From Monoraphidium neglectum (lineage: Eukaryota > Chlorophyta > Chlorophyceae > Sphaeropleales > Selenastraceae): a stretch of 27,698 nucleotides of DNA. The position numbers were made by a program, and so were the translations under genes. Where the stretch lies: assembly GCF_000611645.1 (NCBI RefSeq), contig NW_014013415.1, forward strand, positions 8,916 to 36,613, read 5' to 3'. Shown in pieces: positions 1 to 15,580 of the stretch. Below the pieces are notes generated by a model. That model was not told the origin of the DNA, did not search any database, and saw only the letters and a list, made by a program, of their open reading frames with translations. Numbering within the stretch: position 1 is the first letter of the stretch; every line of letters starts with the position of its first letter.

Positions 1-23
1 GTGTGTGTGTGTGTGTGTGTATG

Positions 24-82
<59 letters not shown>
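1..82. repeat. (GT)n microsatellite with a short (GC)n end
   Basis: An almost pure GT dinucleotide tract starts at the first base of the window and ends in a short GC alternation near position 80. It lies downstream of the last ligase exon I can recognise (742-832, minus strand), so in that gene's transcript it would be a CA tract in an intron or beyond the 3' end. ORFs made of Cys/Val/Met repeats here are artefacts of the repeat. Confidence 0.97.
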
Positions 83-172
83 TGAGCAGGGGTGGGGCAA
101 ATTGGTAGGGGAAGCAGAGTGGAGGGTAGGAAGGGTTTGTAGTGTGAGAGGGGGGATTGGTATTGGATGCAT

Positions 173-252
173 ATGTGTGTGTGTATGTGTGTTTGTGTGT
201 GTATGTGTGTTTGTGTGTGTTTGTGTGTGTGTGTGTGTGTGTTTGTGCGTTC
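173..252. repeat. Imperfect (GT)n microsatellite
   Basis: A second GT-rich tract, interrupted by single T and A substitutions (GTTTGTGTGTGTATG-like units). Between 253 and 741 I find no exon with recognisable ligase motifs (the remaining helix-hairpin-helix and BRCT parts), no RNA gene and no other repeat. This stretch is best read as intron or 3' flank of the ligase gene. Confidence 0.93.
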
Positions 253-741
253 TTGCGTGCTTGCAGTTGTGTCAGGTGAGAGGGGAGAGCAGGGTCGCTT
301 GAGTGGGTGGTTTGGGGGGATGTGGGGGTGTCAGCGCAGGGATACGCACTCATGCACGTGTCGTGACTGCGTGTGCATGGGCGTGCTGGAGCGGGAGTGC
401 GTGCGTATATGTGTACTCAGTCACACACGTGGCACCAGCAGGGTTTGCTTGTAGCTCCACCCGTTTCTCCACAAGCAAACGCCGGCTGCTGCCGTTTGTC
501 AGCCATCAAAACCAACAGCATGCTCCTGACGCCCGGCGCCATAATGTCTGGCAAGACCCCTCACCTTCTGGCCGCCGCGGCGACCTTATCAAGCGGCGCC
601 CCACACAAAGCCGGAGCACTCGCGCCCCCGTTCCAGCCAAACTACATACCTGCAGCGCTGAACGCCAAACCACAGCACCCAAAATAAGCACCCGTTCTGA
701 CGACCTCCTGCAAGAACAGCCAGGGAATCTCACAAGCGCAC

Positions 742-5887
<5,146 letters not shown>

Positions 5888-5948
5888 TGGCTATGCCGCT
5901 GGGTGCGGCCACAACGATCTGGTGGTTGGGGCAACATGATATGCAATG

Positions 5949-5957
5949 AAATATATC
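5949..5957 (-). promoter_or_regulatory. Possible TATA-like element of the ligase gene
   Basis: On the minus strand the sequence reads GATATATTT, about 62 nt upstream of the ATG at 5887, in a locally AT-rich spot within GC-rich DNA. Spacing fits a short 5' leader. It is a pattern match only. Confidence 0.3.
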
Positions 5958-7075
5958 AGAGCATTCCGAGGCAATGGCAGACCAGCTGCAAGCCTCGGCG
6001 TCGCAGGACGTGGTACTTTGCTGCACACCGACGCTGTCACTCGCCGCCCACATCGCAGTTGCCGGCCCCGCGCGCCCATGGGGCCTTGGTGCGACACTGG
6101 AGTCCGCATTCTCAGCATTGATTCCCAAAGGCTCGTTTGACCAGCTATGAAGCCAAATACGGCAGGTCCCACCCTATGGCTTAGTGGCGGCGACCAGCAC
6201 TCGCCTTGCACGCACTCACCCATGGCCCAGCGCCGTACGGCACAGTGCATGCCCTTCGCGAAGTGTGCCTGGTCAGCAGCTGGGCTGTCTCCAAGGTGTT
6301 GCGGAAGAAGACTGGGCACACGCCTGCCTTCTTTGACTGCCTTGTGCCAGCGTCGTGATCGGCGCCCAGACAACTAGGCGCGCGAGCAAATGCTACTTTT
6401 GTTCTCAGGTTTATTGGCGGCCATGTGCTGCCAATAAATTCTAGGGAAATTGAACTCCTGACATGAGCGGCACAGGCGCAGTGCAGAGTGCGCTTGGCGA
6501 GCAGTGCACTATGCAGGGATCGGCCGAGCACGGTTCGCTGAAGGTCAGGCAAGCTGAGTCCCTGATCAAAGATGGAGAAGACAACGACATGTCTGAAACA
6601 CGTGCTTTTAGCTTCGAGCACCTCCGCCTTTGCGCTTCTGTATGCCACGTCGATTCAACTCGCCTTGAGGTTGAGAACACCCCTCGCCAGAAAACGGCGC
6701 CGACCACGGTACGGCAACAATGAATAAAAATCGAAATTGTTGTCTTCGCACTAGAGAAACAAATGTAGACATTGGGCTGGGCCTCTGACGCCATTCATAA
6801 TGTTGACCATGATTTTGCAGCAGTGCGTGTTTGCTCTGCGTTCCTGTGTGTCGGCTACGCCATCGTGATGAGTGGCTCAAGGTGTAATCTGTGACAGGGG
6901 CAGGCGTGGGGATGCGTTGCCCCGGTCTGTAATAGGCAGGGGGAGCGGCGAGTGACCTCAAAATCCAACGCAGCCAAGCTTTACCCGCAACCCGCCCCTG
7001 ATGACAATGTTTGCAGGTGAAGGCTATGCCTTCATTGCGCAATAGTCTACCCGGGCCGGCTTTTGCTGCTTGATG

Positions 7076-7080
7076 TTACA
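7076..7080 (-). terminator. TGTAA poly(A) signal, patatin-like gene
   Basis: TGTAA on the minus strand, about 530 nt after the stop codon at 7610. TGTAA is the usual chlorophycean poly(A) signal, and 3' UTRs of this length are common in those algae. It is the first TGTAA downstream of the stop. Confidence 0.5.
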
Positions 7081-7609
7081 GAGGGGTGTGTTGATTCATG
7101 GGAGGCAGCAGGATGAATGGAGTGGATGCAGCTGCTCAATCTGCATACGGTCAAAGTGAAGGTGGAGGGTCGGTGCTGTGCACAAGTGCAAGGACACCTG
7201 CAATCCCATTTTTTCATGAGAAGTGTAAACACAAACAAGCCCTGCCTCAGTTGGCAAACTGTGCTCGTACGAGCAAAGGGTATAAACGGACTAGTTCACA
7301 GCGCAAAAGCGCACTTTTGCACGCAGGCATGCGCACGCACGTATGCGTGCACACGACCTTTACTGTCAATGTGTGGGCAGCTGGTTCTACCGTTCCAAAG
7401 TTTGCCACAAGTTGTTGAAGATTTGGTCGTTTGTTGGGTGCATACAAAGTGAGTGAGACGTGCGCCACACATTTGAACAGGGAGTTGAATTGTTGTGCAT
7501 GTCCAACCAAGGCAAATGATCGCCCTTCACCAGTGCGAAACAGCCCTTGAAGCGTGGCACACTCCACCCGCATAGCCAACGGCGGGGACGGGAGCTTGGC
7601 CCACTCGTC

Positions 7610-10430
7610 CTATGTCACCAACTGCAGGGGCAGGTAGCCGTGCTCCTCTGCCCACGACTCTGCATCCTTCACACCCTGCTCGAACGGCAGGAACGCAGAC
7701 GGTGTACGTTGTGTGGTTGTCAGTGCCTAGATCTTACAGCGCATAGCAGAGCTTTTGATGCACTTGACACGATGTTTGCACACGAGCTTCTTCCTCCCTA
7801 TGGGAGATTAACGCATTGCTGCATGCAACATGCTGTACAGCCAGGCGTCGATGTTCAACGCGAATCTTGCATGCTACCTGAAGATGCGCCCGATGTGGTT
7901 CGGCTTGCTGTTCAAGTTTACCCCTTACCTGATCGTACGTCAGCTGCATGATGGCGAGAGTGTGCTCGGGCGGCGGGTTTGTCGCCCACTCCTGCCACTC
8001 GCACGCCAGCACACGCTTGCCGTCCCATGGCTTGATAGGCAGCTTGTTCCACTTGCCTGACAATGTGCGGGCCAAAGGAAGTGTGTCGTTGCAGTGTGCG
8101 AGGCAAAACAACCTGGCAGCAGAATGTCGTTATTGTGATGCGACAGGAAAACAGCCAGCAGCGCCTGCAACACGTCGGCTCATCTAGGCGCTTGCTCGTA
8201 ACACATAGACCAGCCTCATGCGCTTGCAGGGCGGGGCTGGCTGAGGTAGGCCCCACCAGGGTGGATCGTAGGGACCGTCTGATTGTGAGGCACTGCAAAA
8301 CATGCAAGGGGCGGCGGGGCAGCTTGGCTGCGACGGGTCCCTGAGACGTGCAGCTTGTCGAGAGTGTATGCATTCGGTCGTTCTGTCGTGCCGGGTGCCG
8401 GAAACTTGGCAGCTGTTTTGGCATCACCACATTTAGGGATGCTCACCGGGCCAGGCATCAGAGCAGGGGGCCCCCCAAATAATAAGGCAGCTCACCCCAG
8501 TCTGGCAAAGGGTAGGGGCCGGCAAGGCCGCCTCTGACCGGCAGCGTGGCGTTCATGCCGCAGCGCTCAGCAACCTCCCTAATGCGCCACTGGCCAGCCA
8601 GAGGCCCATTCTGCGGGATGGCAGGGGCCAGCAGCCGGCGGCACGAGGGGACGGCGCAGCGGTTGCCACGGCGGCAGCGCTGCAAGGGCAAGGCGGGCGC
8701 AGGCACAGCGTAGAAGCTGGCATGGCAACACATGCATAAGTTGGCATATTAAGCGGGGCAGTCTGTTGCTGTGAGTGAGCTCGTGGGCTCCTTTGAGCTG
8801 CGTGAGTGCATCAGGTGTCCACACCTGATACAGGGTCGATGGAATGGGCTCCCTGCGCTCCGGGCTGGCGCACTTGGAGGCGGCCATCGAGGCACACAGG
8901 CCCGCGTCGCACGCGCTGTCCCCCAGGGCCCCTATGTGGAACGTCGAGACCTTTAGGCACTCTGGCTGGCCGCTGCAGAGCTGCTCGAAGCCGTTGGCAT
9001 AGCCTCCTGCGGCGGCAGGTAGAGGCGTGCGTGCGCATGCAGAACGGCCGCATGCGAGTTGAGGGTGGGAAGTGAGATGCTTGCACAAGTCTAGCACGTG
9101 AATGGCCAAGCTGCCGCCTGGTGGCAGGAGCGTGTCTGTCGCAGCGTTGGGCGGTTCGACATACGATGTAGCGGGTGGTGCGCAGCGGCGAGGCTGCACG
9201 CAGCGCGCCGCCTCACCGTCAATGACGGGCTCGTTGCGAAACATAGTGTACAGGGTTGGGCCTTGGGGAGGTGACAATGGTCAATATGGGGCATACAGGG
9301 AGGGGTAATGTTGACAGTAGGGGACGGTAATCGTGGCATCAAGCGGCATGACACAAGCACGCAGTAAGCAAGAAAACAGCCAAGGGTGCGCCCAGCTGGC
9401 AAGCGCCACACCAGCACCGGCGCCAGCAGAGCCATCAGGTTTTTGGCAGCCTGCTCGCCGGCGAGCAGCCGCAGCAACCTGATGTGAGGGCTGATGACCC
9501 TGAGCCGTAGAGGGCTGATGACCCTGAACGCACCCGTAAAGCAGGGGATGTGGTCTGATGCCGTGAGGCAGGACACCAGGTCGGCTTTGGACGCCCACTC
9601 GCCAACCACCCAGCTGGCGCTGCCGTTGAGTGACGTGCGGCCCGCGTCGAGCTGCGACAGCGCCACACGCACGCGGCCGCTGACTGCGGTGGTGGATGCG
9701 TGGGCGCGGCGGGGGGGGTGGCAAGCATTGAGGGAGGCCAGGCGAGAGGGATTGGATGCTGGGCTGGCTTCGGGGGGCGCTTGCTTGGGTGCTGTCCCTG
9801 GGCAGGGAGGTCGCAGTCATTCCCTGCTGCCCCCTGCACAGCAAATACTCTTATTGCCAAAATGCTGTCTCACATCAATCCTGGATCTACCTTCCACATA
9901 CGCAACACATACCGCACACATTCAGGCGCGCGCACCTGCAACAGCAGCGGTGCACCTAAAACAGCAGCCGCAAGACCGTCCTCACCTTTGGACGCAGCAT
10001 CATCCGGCAAACAGTCGGCCAGCCGCTCCCGCAACACCTCATTGATGTGCCCTTTGCAGCTGCCCCACCGCTCGACGCACTCCGCGACCGCACTCACGAA
10101 AAACTCGCGCTGCTGGGCGCCGTCGAACCCGAGAGCAGTCAGCACGGCCGTAAGCGCACCACCTGACAGGCCGCTGAGGTGCGACACGCCGGGCTTGATG
10201 ACCCCCCTCTCCATAAGGACGCCCGCGACGCCGCTGTAGTAAGTGATGAGGAAGGCACTGCCTTCGAACGCGACGGGGATTGGCTGTTGTCGCTGCTGCT
10301 GCACCTGCTGCTGCACTTGCTGCTGCTTCGAGGTGCCCTGGGCGGCAGGCGCGCCCAGGAAGCAGGCTGCACATGCAGGTATGAGCAGCAGGACCAGTAC
10401 CTGGGCAGAAGCGAGGCGGACGCATTTCAA
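7610..10430 (-). CDS. Patatin-like phospholipase / lipid acyl hydrolase
   Basis: Predicted Ser-Asp dyad acyl hydrolase acting on membrane or storage lipids. Exons (minus): 10430-9986, 9683-9534, 9261-9217, 9006-8825, 8679-8496, 8056-7929, 7675-7610; phases all agree, 1200 nt including TAG. The first exon has a hydrophobic leader (VLVLLLIPACAACFLG) like a signal peptide, a Gln-rich linker, then the nucleophile elbow GLSGG (Ser near residue 89). The second has ASDHIPCFTG. The 45-nt third exon (TMFRNEPVIDG) joins the fourth to give VIDGGYANGF, supplying the DGG catalytic Asp that no single ORF shows. The C-terminus has WNKLPIKPWDG, EWQEWATNPPP and DQGVKDAESWAEEHGY, as in algal patatin-like proteins. 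The usual glycine-rich oxyanion segment is altered (FEGSAFLITYYSG). The start is unresolved: the frame has no ATG before the domain, only TTG at 10430. Confidence 0.92.
10281..10326 (-). repeat. CAG-rich repeat encoding Gln-rich linker
   Basis: A short array of CAG codons (QQQVQQQVQQQRQQ on the minus strand) just after the presumed signal peptide of the patatin-like protein. It looks like a low-complexity linker between leader and catalytic domain. Confidence 0.85.
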
Positions 10431-11190
10431 GTGAGGGTAGATTGATGCGTTTTGACACAGCTCGAGGCTGTTCGATGGTTGCGGCAGTGAACGCGCTGAG
10501 CATTTGTCATCACTGCCAGGCGGCGACGCCGGCTGGCGCCGCCTCTGCTCCAGGCTGCGGGATCGCAGTTGCGCAGCCTTGTCGTAAGCTATCAGAACTC
10601 GAGCAGCCTACCCAATGGATGGACGAGCAGTGCGGAATCATGGCTGAGCCCACGAAATTGTCCACGGGATGATGAGATCGATGCGTGGACTGCAGCGTGC
10701 GCAGTGAGACGAGATACCGTACACGTTCGAAGGGAATATGCAGGCAGCCATGCACTTATTCAATGCTGAATTGTTGCTCTGCTCAGCTGGCTGTGGCCGA
10801 CATTTCTTGATAACAAATGACCCAGTCGGTGCAAACTAATCACCCACCCGGCAAGCCCCAGGTCACACTGCGCCGCCCACGAGTCGTGACAAGTGCGAGT
10901 TTGCACTATCGTGATTTCACGTTGGGCCGCGGTCAACCACACAGGCGACCTGAGTGAGCGTCATTTTGCCTGGGGCGTCACCTCCTCGCTACGCTTCACA
11001 CCACGACAACACGTACTCCTGTGCAGAGTCTGTACACCACGTCGGGTGGACATGATTGCAGGCCCAAGCAAGGAGGGACAAGGGCGGTTGCTTATATATA
11101 TTCTACGGCACCGCTACCTCCAAAAACCCCCAGCTCGCTGGTCAATCCCCGCAGTGCGCGCCGCTCGCGCTCCAGACCTCGGCCCCTCCG
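10431..11190. other. Intergenic between kinesin and patatin-like genes
   Basis: About 760 bases separate the kinesin stop from the first patatin exon. They should hold the kinesin 3' UTR, the patatin promoter and possibly a missing first patatin exon with its ATG. I see no TGTAA on the minus strand here. A TATATATA run at about 11093-11100 is the only conspicuous AT-rich motif. No other gene found. Confidence 0.5.
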
Positions 11191-14100
11191 TCACCCCCGC
11201 CGCAGCGAGACGTTCTCCGCCTGCAGCGCCGCCACCTCGACCCTCAGCGCGGCGGCCTCCGCCTGCGCGGCCTCAAGGGCGGAGCGCAGGAAAGCCACCT
11301 CTTGCTCTGGTGACAGCGCGTTGTTCAGCTGGAGGCTGTTTGAGATGAGCATGGCGCGGCCCGCATATCTGCACGCACGGGCAGGGTTGTTGTTGGTTGG
11401 ACGATGATATATGCGAGGTTTTTAGGGTGCACACTGCCTTCAAAAAAGTGAGAAGAGCAAGCAGGGAGCATGCGGCATGTTGCACAGAGGGGTCGCCGGA
11501 CAGTCAAAACGTGGGAGCCCTGAAGCAGCAGAACGGGTTTGTGCGCCTGGCAGCGAGGTGGGAGCGGCAAGGCAGGCGTGGAGCATTTTTGGGTGGCTCA
11601 CCTGAGGGTTCCCACAGTGTGCTCATGGGATTGGTCGGACGGCGACACGCAGGCTATGAACAGTGTTTCGCTGGGGTTGGGGCGGGGNNNNNNNNNNNNN
11701 NNNNNNNNNNNNNNNNNNNNNNNNNNNNNNNNNNNNNNNNNNNNNNNNNNNNNNNNNNNNNNNNNNNNNNNNNNNNNNNNNNNNNNNNNNNNNNNNNNNN
11801 NNNNNNNNNNNNNNNNNNNNNNNNNNNNNNNNNNNNNNNNNNNNNNNNNNNNNNNNNNNNNNNNNNNNNNNNNNNNNNNNNNNNNNNNNNNNNNNNNNNN
11901 NNNNNNNNNNNNNNNNNNNNNNNNNNNNNNNNNNNNNNNNNNNNNNNNNNNNNNNNNNNNNNNNNNNNNNNNNNNNNNNNNNNNNNNNNNNNNNNNNNNN
12001 NNNNNNNNNNNNNNNNNNNNNNNNNNNNNNNNNNNNNNNNNNNNNNNNNNNNNNNNNNNNNNNNNNNNNNNNNNNNNNNNNNNNNNNNNNNNNNNNNNNN
12101 NNNNNNNNNNNNNNNNNNNNNNNNNNNNNNNNNNNNNNNNNNNNNNNNNNNNNNNNNNNNNNNNNNNNNNNNNNNNNNNNNNNNNNNNNNNNNNNNNNNN
12201 NNNNNNNNNNNNNNNNNNNNNNNNNNNNNNNNNNNNNNNNNNNNNNNNNNNNNNNNNNNNNNNNNNNNNNNNNNNNNNNNNNNNNNNNNNNNNNNNNNNN
12301 NNNNNNNNNNNNNNNNNNNNNNNNNNNNNNNNNNNNNNNNNNNNNNNNNNNNNNNNNNNNNNNNNNNNNNNNNNNNNNNNNNNNNNNNNNNNNNNNNNNN
12401 NNNNNNNNNNNNNNNNNNNNNNNNNNNNNNNNNNNNNCCTGCATGCCGCTGCTCGGGCTCCAGACCTCAAAATTCGTCCCCTGTGGGGCGGTTGAGCAGC
12501 ACTGAAGAGCGATCAGGCGGTCAAGTGCCCGGCCGGCACGGCAACTCAGCCCCTAGGAGATCCTTCCGACGCTCCTCAGCTGCTGCAGTGCCCGTCTTGC
12601 GATTTCGCGCCCCCTCCACCTCTGCGCCCAGTGCCTCACCTATTGCCGCCCAGCCCGTCCTGCAGCAGCCGGGTCAGCTTGCTGTCCCTGTAAGGCACGT
12701 GCCGTCGCGCGGCTGCTGCTGCTGCTGCGGCTGCGGCGCCTCCCCCGCCCTTGCCGCCGCCGCTCCTGCCGCGCTGCTGCTCGCTGAGGGCTGTGATGAC
12801 ATTGCCCAGCGCCAGGAGGCCGCTGTTGATGGCCACCCCCTCCTGGAAGCGCGTGCCTGCAGGGTGGTGCCAAGAGACGCTCTTAAAGCGGCGCATGCCA
12901 GCGAAACTGCGGTCGCTCTGCCACTAGGAATGTTCTGGCGGCGGCCCAGCACCATCTCCCTTGCCGCCCTTGCACCTCCTGTTGCTCATTGCGCCCCCTA
13001 CTGCGCACGCCTGTCCCTGATCGCCACTCGTGCAGCTGGAGCAGAAGGCGGAGGGGCACCGCACCGGTTGTGCCGGTCTGCTTGGCGCGTTCGCTGCCGG
13101 CCAGATCCACCAGCGCCAGCTTCGACCTGTTGAAACACAGCCAAGGGTGCGTTGTGGTGTGCGTACATGTGGATAAGCGCGGGCGGGGGTGCGCGCTACA
13201 CCACCTAGCAGCCCAATCGTCAGATTGACTTGAGTTTTGAAGCACGCCCCACCATCCGCGAACACACACTGCACGCCAGAAGAAACTGCCCCCCAACTGG
13301 AATTTGCCCTCCCCGCCCGCCTGCTAATCTCGTCCCCACAAGTCTGCGCAACACATTCCGAACATCCACCCAAACATACCCAACCACCACCGACCAAATA
13401 AAGCCGCCACTTGCCACGATCTGCGACACCCCACCTGCTGTCTACCAGGCAATCCCAACCGCCACCAACCGCCGCCAACTGCCGCCAACTGCCACCAACC
13501 ACCGCCAAGCGGCGCTCGGCCCACCTGAGATATCGCAGCTCTCGCGGCACCCCCGCCCCCGGCCGCGCCCGCTGCTCCAGCGCCAGCGCCAGCACAGCGT
13601 GAGACCGGGAAGACGCCTCGTTCAGCTTGTGGGACCCCACCGCGCGCCGCTCGTTGCCGCGTGCCAGCAGGGACGCGACCTCCTCCCTGGAGCGCACCCG
13701 CGCCTCTGTCGCGCCCTCCAGGATGATCTGCCCCTCGGGCCCCTCGCGGATCGCCACCGCGCCGCCGCCACCGCCGAATCCGCCCGCGCCGCCCTGGCTC
13801 GGCGGCTGCGCGCCGCCGCCGCCGCTAGTGCCCGCACCGCCGCCGGTGACGTGCGCTGACGTCACCGCGCCGGCGCCTGTCGCCGTCGTTGTACCCGCCA
13901 GCAGGTCCAGCACCTGCTCGTTATAAATCTCGACGTACGTCACAGTCAGCGCGCAGTCGTAGAGCGGCGCAGCCTTTTGGACGTACTCGAACACCCGGGC
14001 GATCGCGCGCGGCACGACGCCCACCACCGCGGCGCCGCCGCCGCCGCCGGTGCCGCCCCGTGCTGCGGCCGCGGCGAGCTCCTTCGCAGTCGCGGCGGTG

Positions 14101-15292
14101 CCCATCGTGTATGTCTTGCCTGAGCCCGTCTGGCCGTACGCCAGGATCGTGCCGTTGAAGCCCTGGCAGAAGCAATCCAGCACTGCGGAGGCGGTTTCGA
14201 GCGTTTGCTGCTATGTATGGCGGCCGGCGCCCGGGCCGAGGGGGCGGTGCGCTGCGCGCGGGGTGCTCAAACGGCCGCACGCCCCGCCGGCGTTCCATCT
14301 TCCTGACAGCTTTGCACCTCCATCCCCTGTCTTCCACCCAGGTGACTGCGACAGCGCCACTCGGCAACAGGCTCGCCGGCCTCCATAATACGTTGTTTTT
14401 CTCACCGTTTGTGATCATCTCGTCGTTCAGCTTTGAGCTGGCACCTGGCCCATCCGCCCTGTACACGCGGTCAAACGTGAAGTCGTGCTGGTCAACGGGG
14501 GCGCCGCCGTTGGTGGCGCGCTGCGGCAAGGAGATCTGGAGGGTTTGGGGCAAGGCACAGCAGGGCTTTGGGTTAACGGTGGGGCGCCTCGGCTCGAGGG
14601 CCCACCTGGGGGCGGGACTGCGCTGCGGCGCGGCTGCTGGGCTGGTCAGCTGCTCGGCTGCTCGGCTGCTCCGGCATGCGGCTAGCCCTCCAACAAATTC
14701 AATGTCATGCTGCAATGTCCTCACATTTCAGCAGGAGCTTTTTGTGCCGCTGCAAGGCGCCCGTGCCACTCCCCATATCATAGGACCCGCAGGGGGTTCG
14801 TGGCGCCGTGCCCAGCCGCCTCGCAGGACTAACATGCGCACCTTTGAGGGCGGCGCGACGCTGACCACGTCCTTGGCGCCAGCCTGGATCTCAAAGGGCA
14901 GCAGCGGCCGCACGACGACCGCGACCTTCACGGCGCTCGCAGAGGACACCCTCTCCACTGACTCGCTCGTCCCAGCCGCCCCTGCCGCACCGGGCCCCTA
15001 CGTAGTGCAAGGCGGCAGGTCAGCGGGAGCTGTTTCCACACATTCGCGCGCGCCGTGTCGCTGCGCATGTTGTCATCTGTATGAGGTGAAGATTTCAGGG
15101 GCCGCGGCCACTGGTGTGGCACAAGAGGGCTGTTGCGGTGCCGCGCGCAACGGCAAAGCAGCGGGCGCGCGCGCGCCCCACCTCGGCGCCGGCCGGCCAT
15201 CGGAGGACTGTGAGCTGGCTGGCATGAGCTTGATTTGCTGATGCATTTGCTTCATCTTCGACCTTTGCCGGCTTGCAGCAGCAGGAGCCCAT
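11191..15292 (-). CDS. Short kinesin-4-like motor protein with acylation-type N-terminus
   Basis: Microtubule ATPase motor. Exons (minus): 15292-15182, 14997-14842, 14535-14406, 14182-13525, 13126-13065, 12856-12640, 11670-11602, 11368-11191. They total 1581 nt with consistent phases (526 aa). Order: [10 protein letters not shown] leader; motor start [12 protein letters not shown] near residue 60; P-loop GQTGSGKT (149-156); [15 protein letters not shown]; switch I NEASSRSH; switch [53 protein letters not shown]; neck TLRYAGRAM; one coiled-coil-like helix, then stop. [25 protein letters not shown] and IACVSPSD suggest kinesin-4 rather than kinesin-1. Gly- and Ala-rich inserts widen two surface loops. 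Almost no stalk or tail remains: about 57 residues follow the motor. The first exon is the only upstream ORF with an ATG and a phase-matching donor, so the N-terminus is likely but unproven. The N gap lies in the intron 12639-11671 and removes no coding sequence in this model. Confidence 0.94.
11688..12437. other. Assembly gap (750 N)
   Basis: A run of 750 undetermined bases. The flanking kinesin exons (12640-12856 and 11602-11670) join in phase across it (GGN + S + [10 protein letters not shown], matching the family), so the gap is intronic. Long ORFs reported through it are meaningless. Confidence 0.99.
12709..12740 (-). repeat. GC-rich triplet run encoding poly-Ala in kinesin
   Basis: A GCN/GCC run encodes about ten Ala residues preceded by Gly/Lys-rich residues, inserted between ITALS and [10 protein letters not shown] of the motor. 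By homology this is loop L12, at the microtubule-facing side. Confidence 0.85.
13447..13507. repeat. CCAACYGCC minisatellite in kinesin intron
   Basis: Six or so imperfect units of about 9-10 bases (CCAACCGCCACCAACCGCC and similar). The tract lies in the kinesin intron 13127-13524, close to the 5' splice donor; the transcript reads GGTTGGCGG-like repeats with G-quadruplex potential. A related tract occurs in the next gene at 16967-17028. Confidence 0.85.
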
Positions 15293-15371
15293 CCCAGTTT
15301 TTTACTCGCAAGCAGTTTCTACTCGCCGCGTGGGCGAATAGGTCTAACGGCTAGCCGCGACATCCGTGGTG

Positions 15372-15381
15372 ATTTAATAAA
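15372..15381 (-). promoter_or_regulatory. Possible TATA-like element of the kinesin gene
   Basis: The minus strand reads TTTATTAAAT about 80 nt upstream of the proposed kinesin ATG at 15292, inside an AT-richer stretch. Position supports 15292 as the start, but it is only a motif match. Confidence 0.3.
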
Positions 15382-15575
15382 CGAGGTGGCACAATCGCGT
15401 TTGCAAGCGGCAGCTGAGCTCGGACCCGGTGGTCAATTGAAAAATGAATGATCCGGTCAACATTGCGCGAGTGCATGCCGAACTGCAGGGCGCACGCACC
15501 CCGCAACAGGGGACCGGCTGCACGCATGCGAAGGCCCCCCTTCGGAGGGCTGCTTGTAAAAGTTTCAAGAGCGCC

Positions 15576-15580
15576 TTACA
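15576..15580 (-). terminator. TGTAA poly(A) signal, CBS-DCC gene
   Basis: First TGTAA on the minus strand after the stop codon at 16620, giving a 3' UTR of about 1 kb. That is long but within the range of chlorophycean genes. Confidence 0.4.

Larger units (their letters stand above)
5888..7609. other. Intergenic: ligase upstream region and patatin 3' flank
   Basis: No convincing gene found. The right part (to about 7060) is probably the patatin-like gene's 3' UTR, given a TGTAA signal on the minus strand at 7076-7080. The left part should hold the ligase promoter. GC content drops around 6380-6480 and 6715-6800. A plus-strand ORF of 86 codons (6463-6723) followed by ATAAAA is the only small ORF with ordinary-looking composition, but it matches nothing I know and has no visible partner exon. 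Confidence 0.6.

Noticed and set aside
3..454. ORFs of Cys/Val/Met repeats at the left edge
   Set aside because: Direct translation of the GT microsatellite.
6463..6723. 86-codon plus-strand ORF followed by ATAAAA
   Set aside because: No family motif, no splice partner and no TGTAA nearby. An ORF this short is expected by chance in a 1.7-kb spacer.
10356..10425. Alternative patatin start: ATG at 10425 with a 63-nt intron (CCCAG/GTACTG ... GCCCAG/GGC)
   Set aside because: The candidate intron is a multiple of three, so the frame stays wrong for the patatin domain after splicing.
11397..13133. Very long open frames (up to 578 codons) spanning 11397-13133 on both strands
   Set aside because: They are open only because the 750 N of the gap contain no stop codons. 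The real coding content on either side is minus-strand kinesin.
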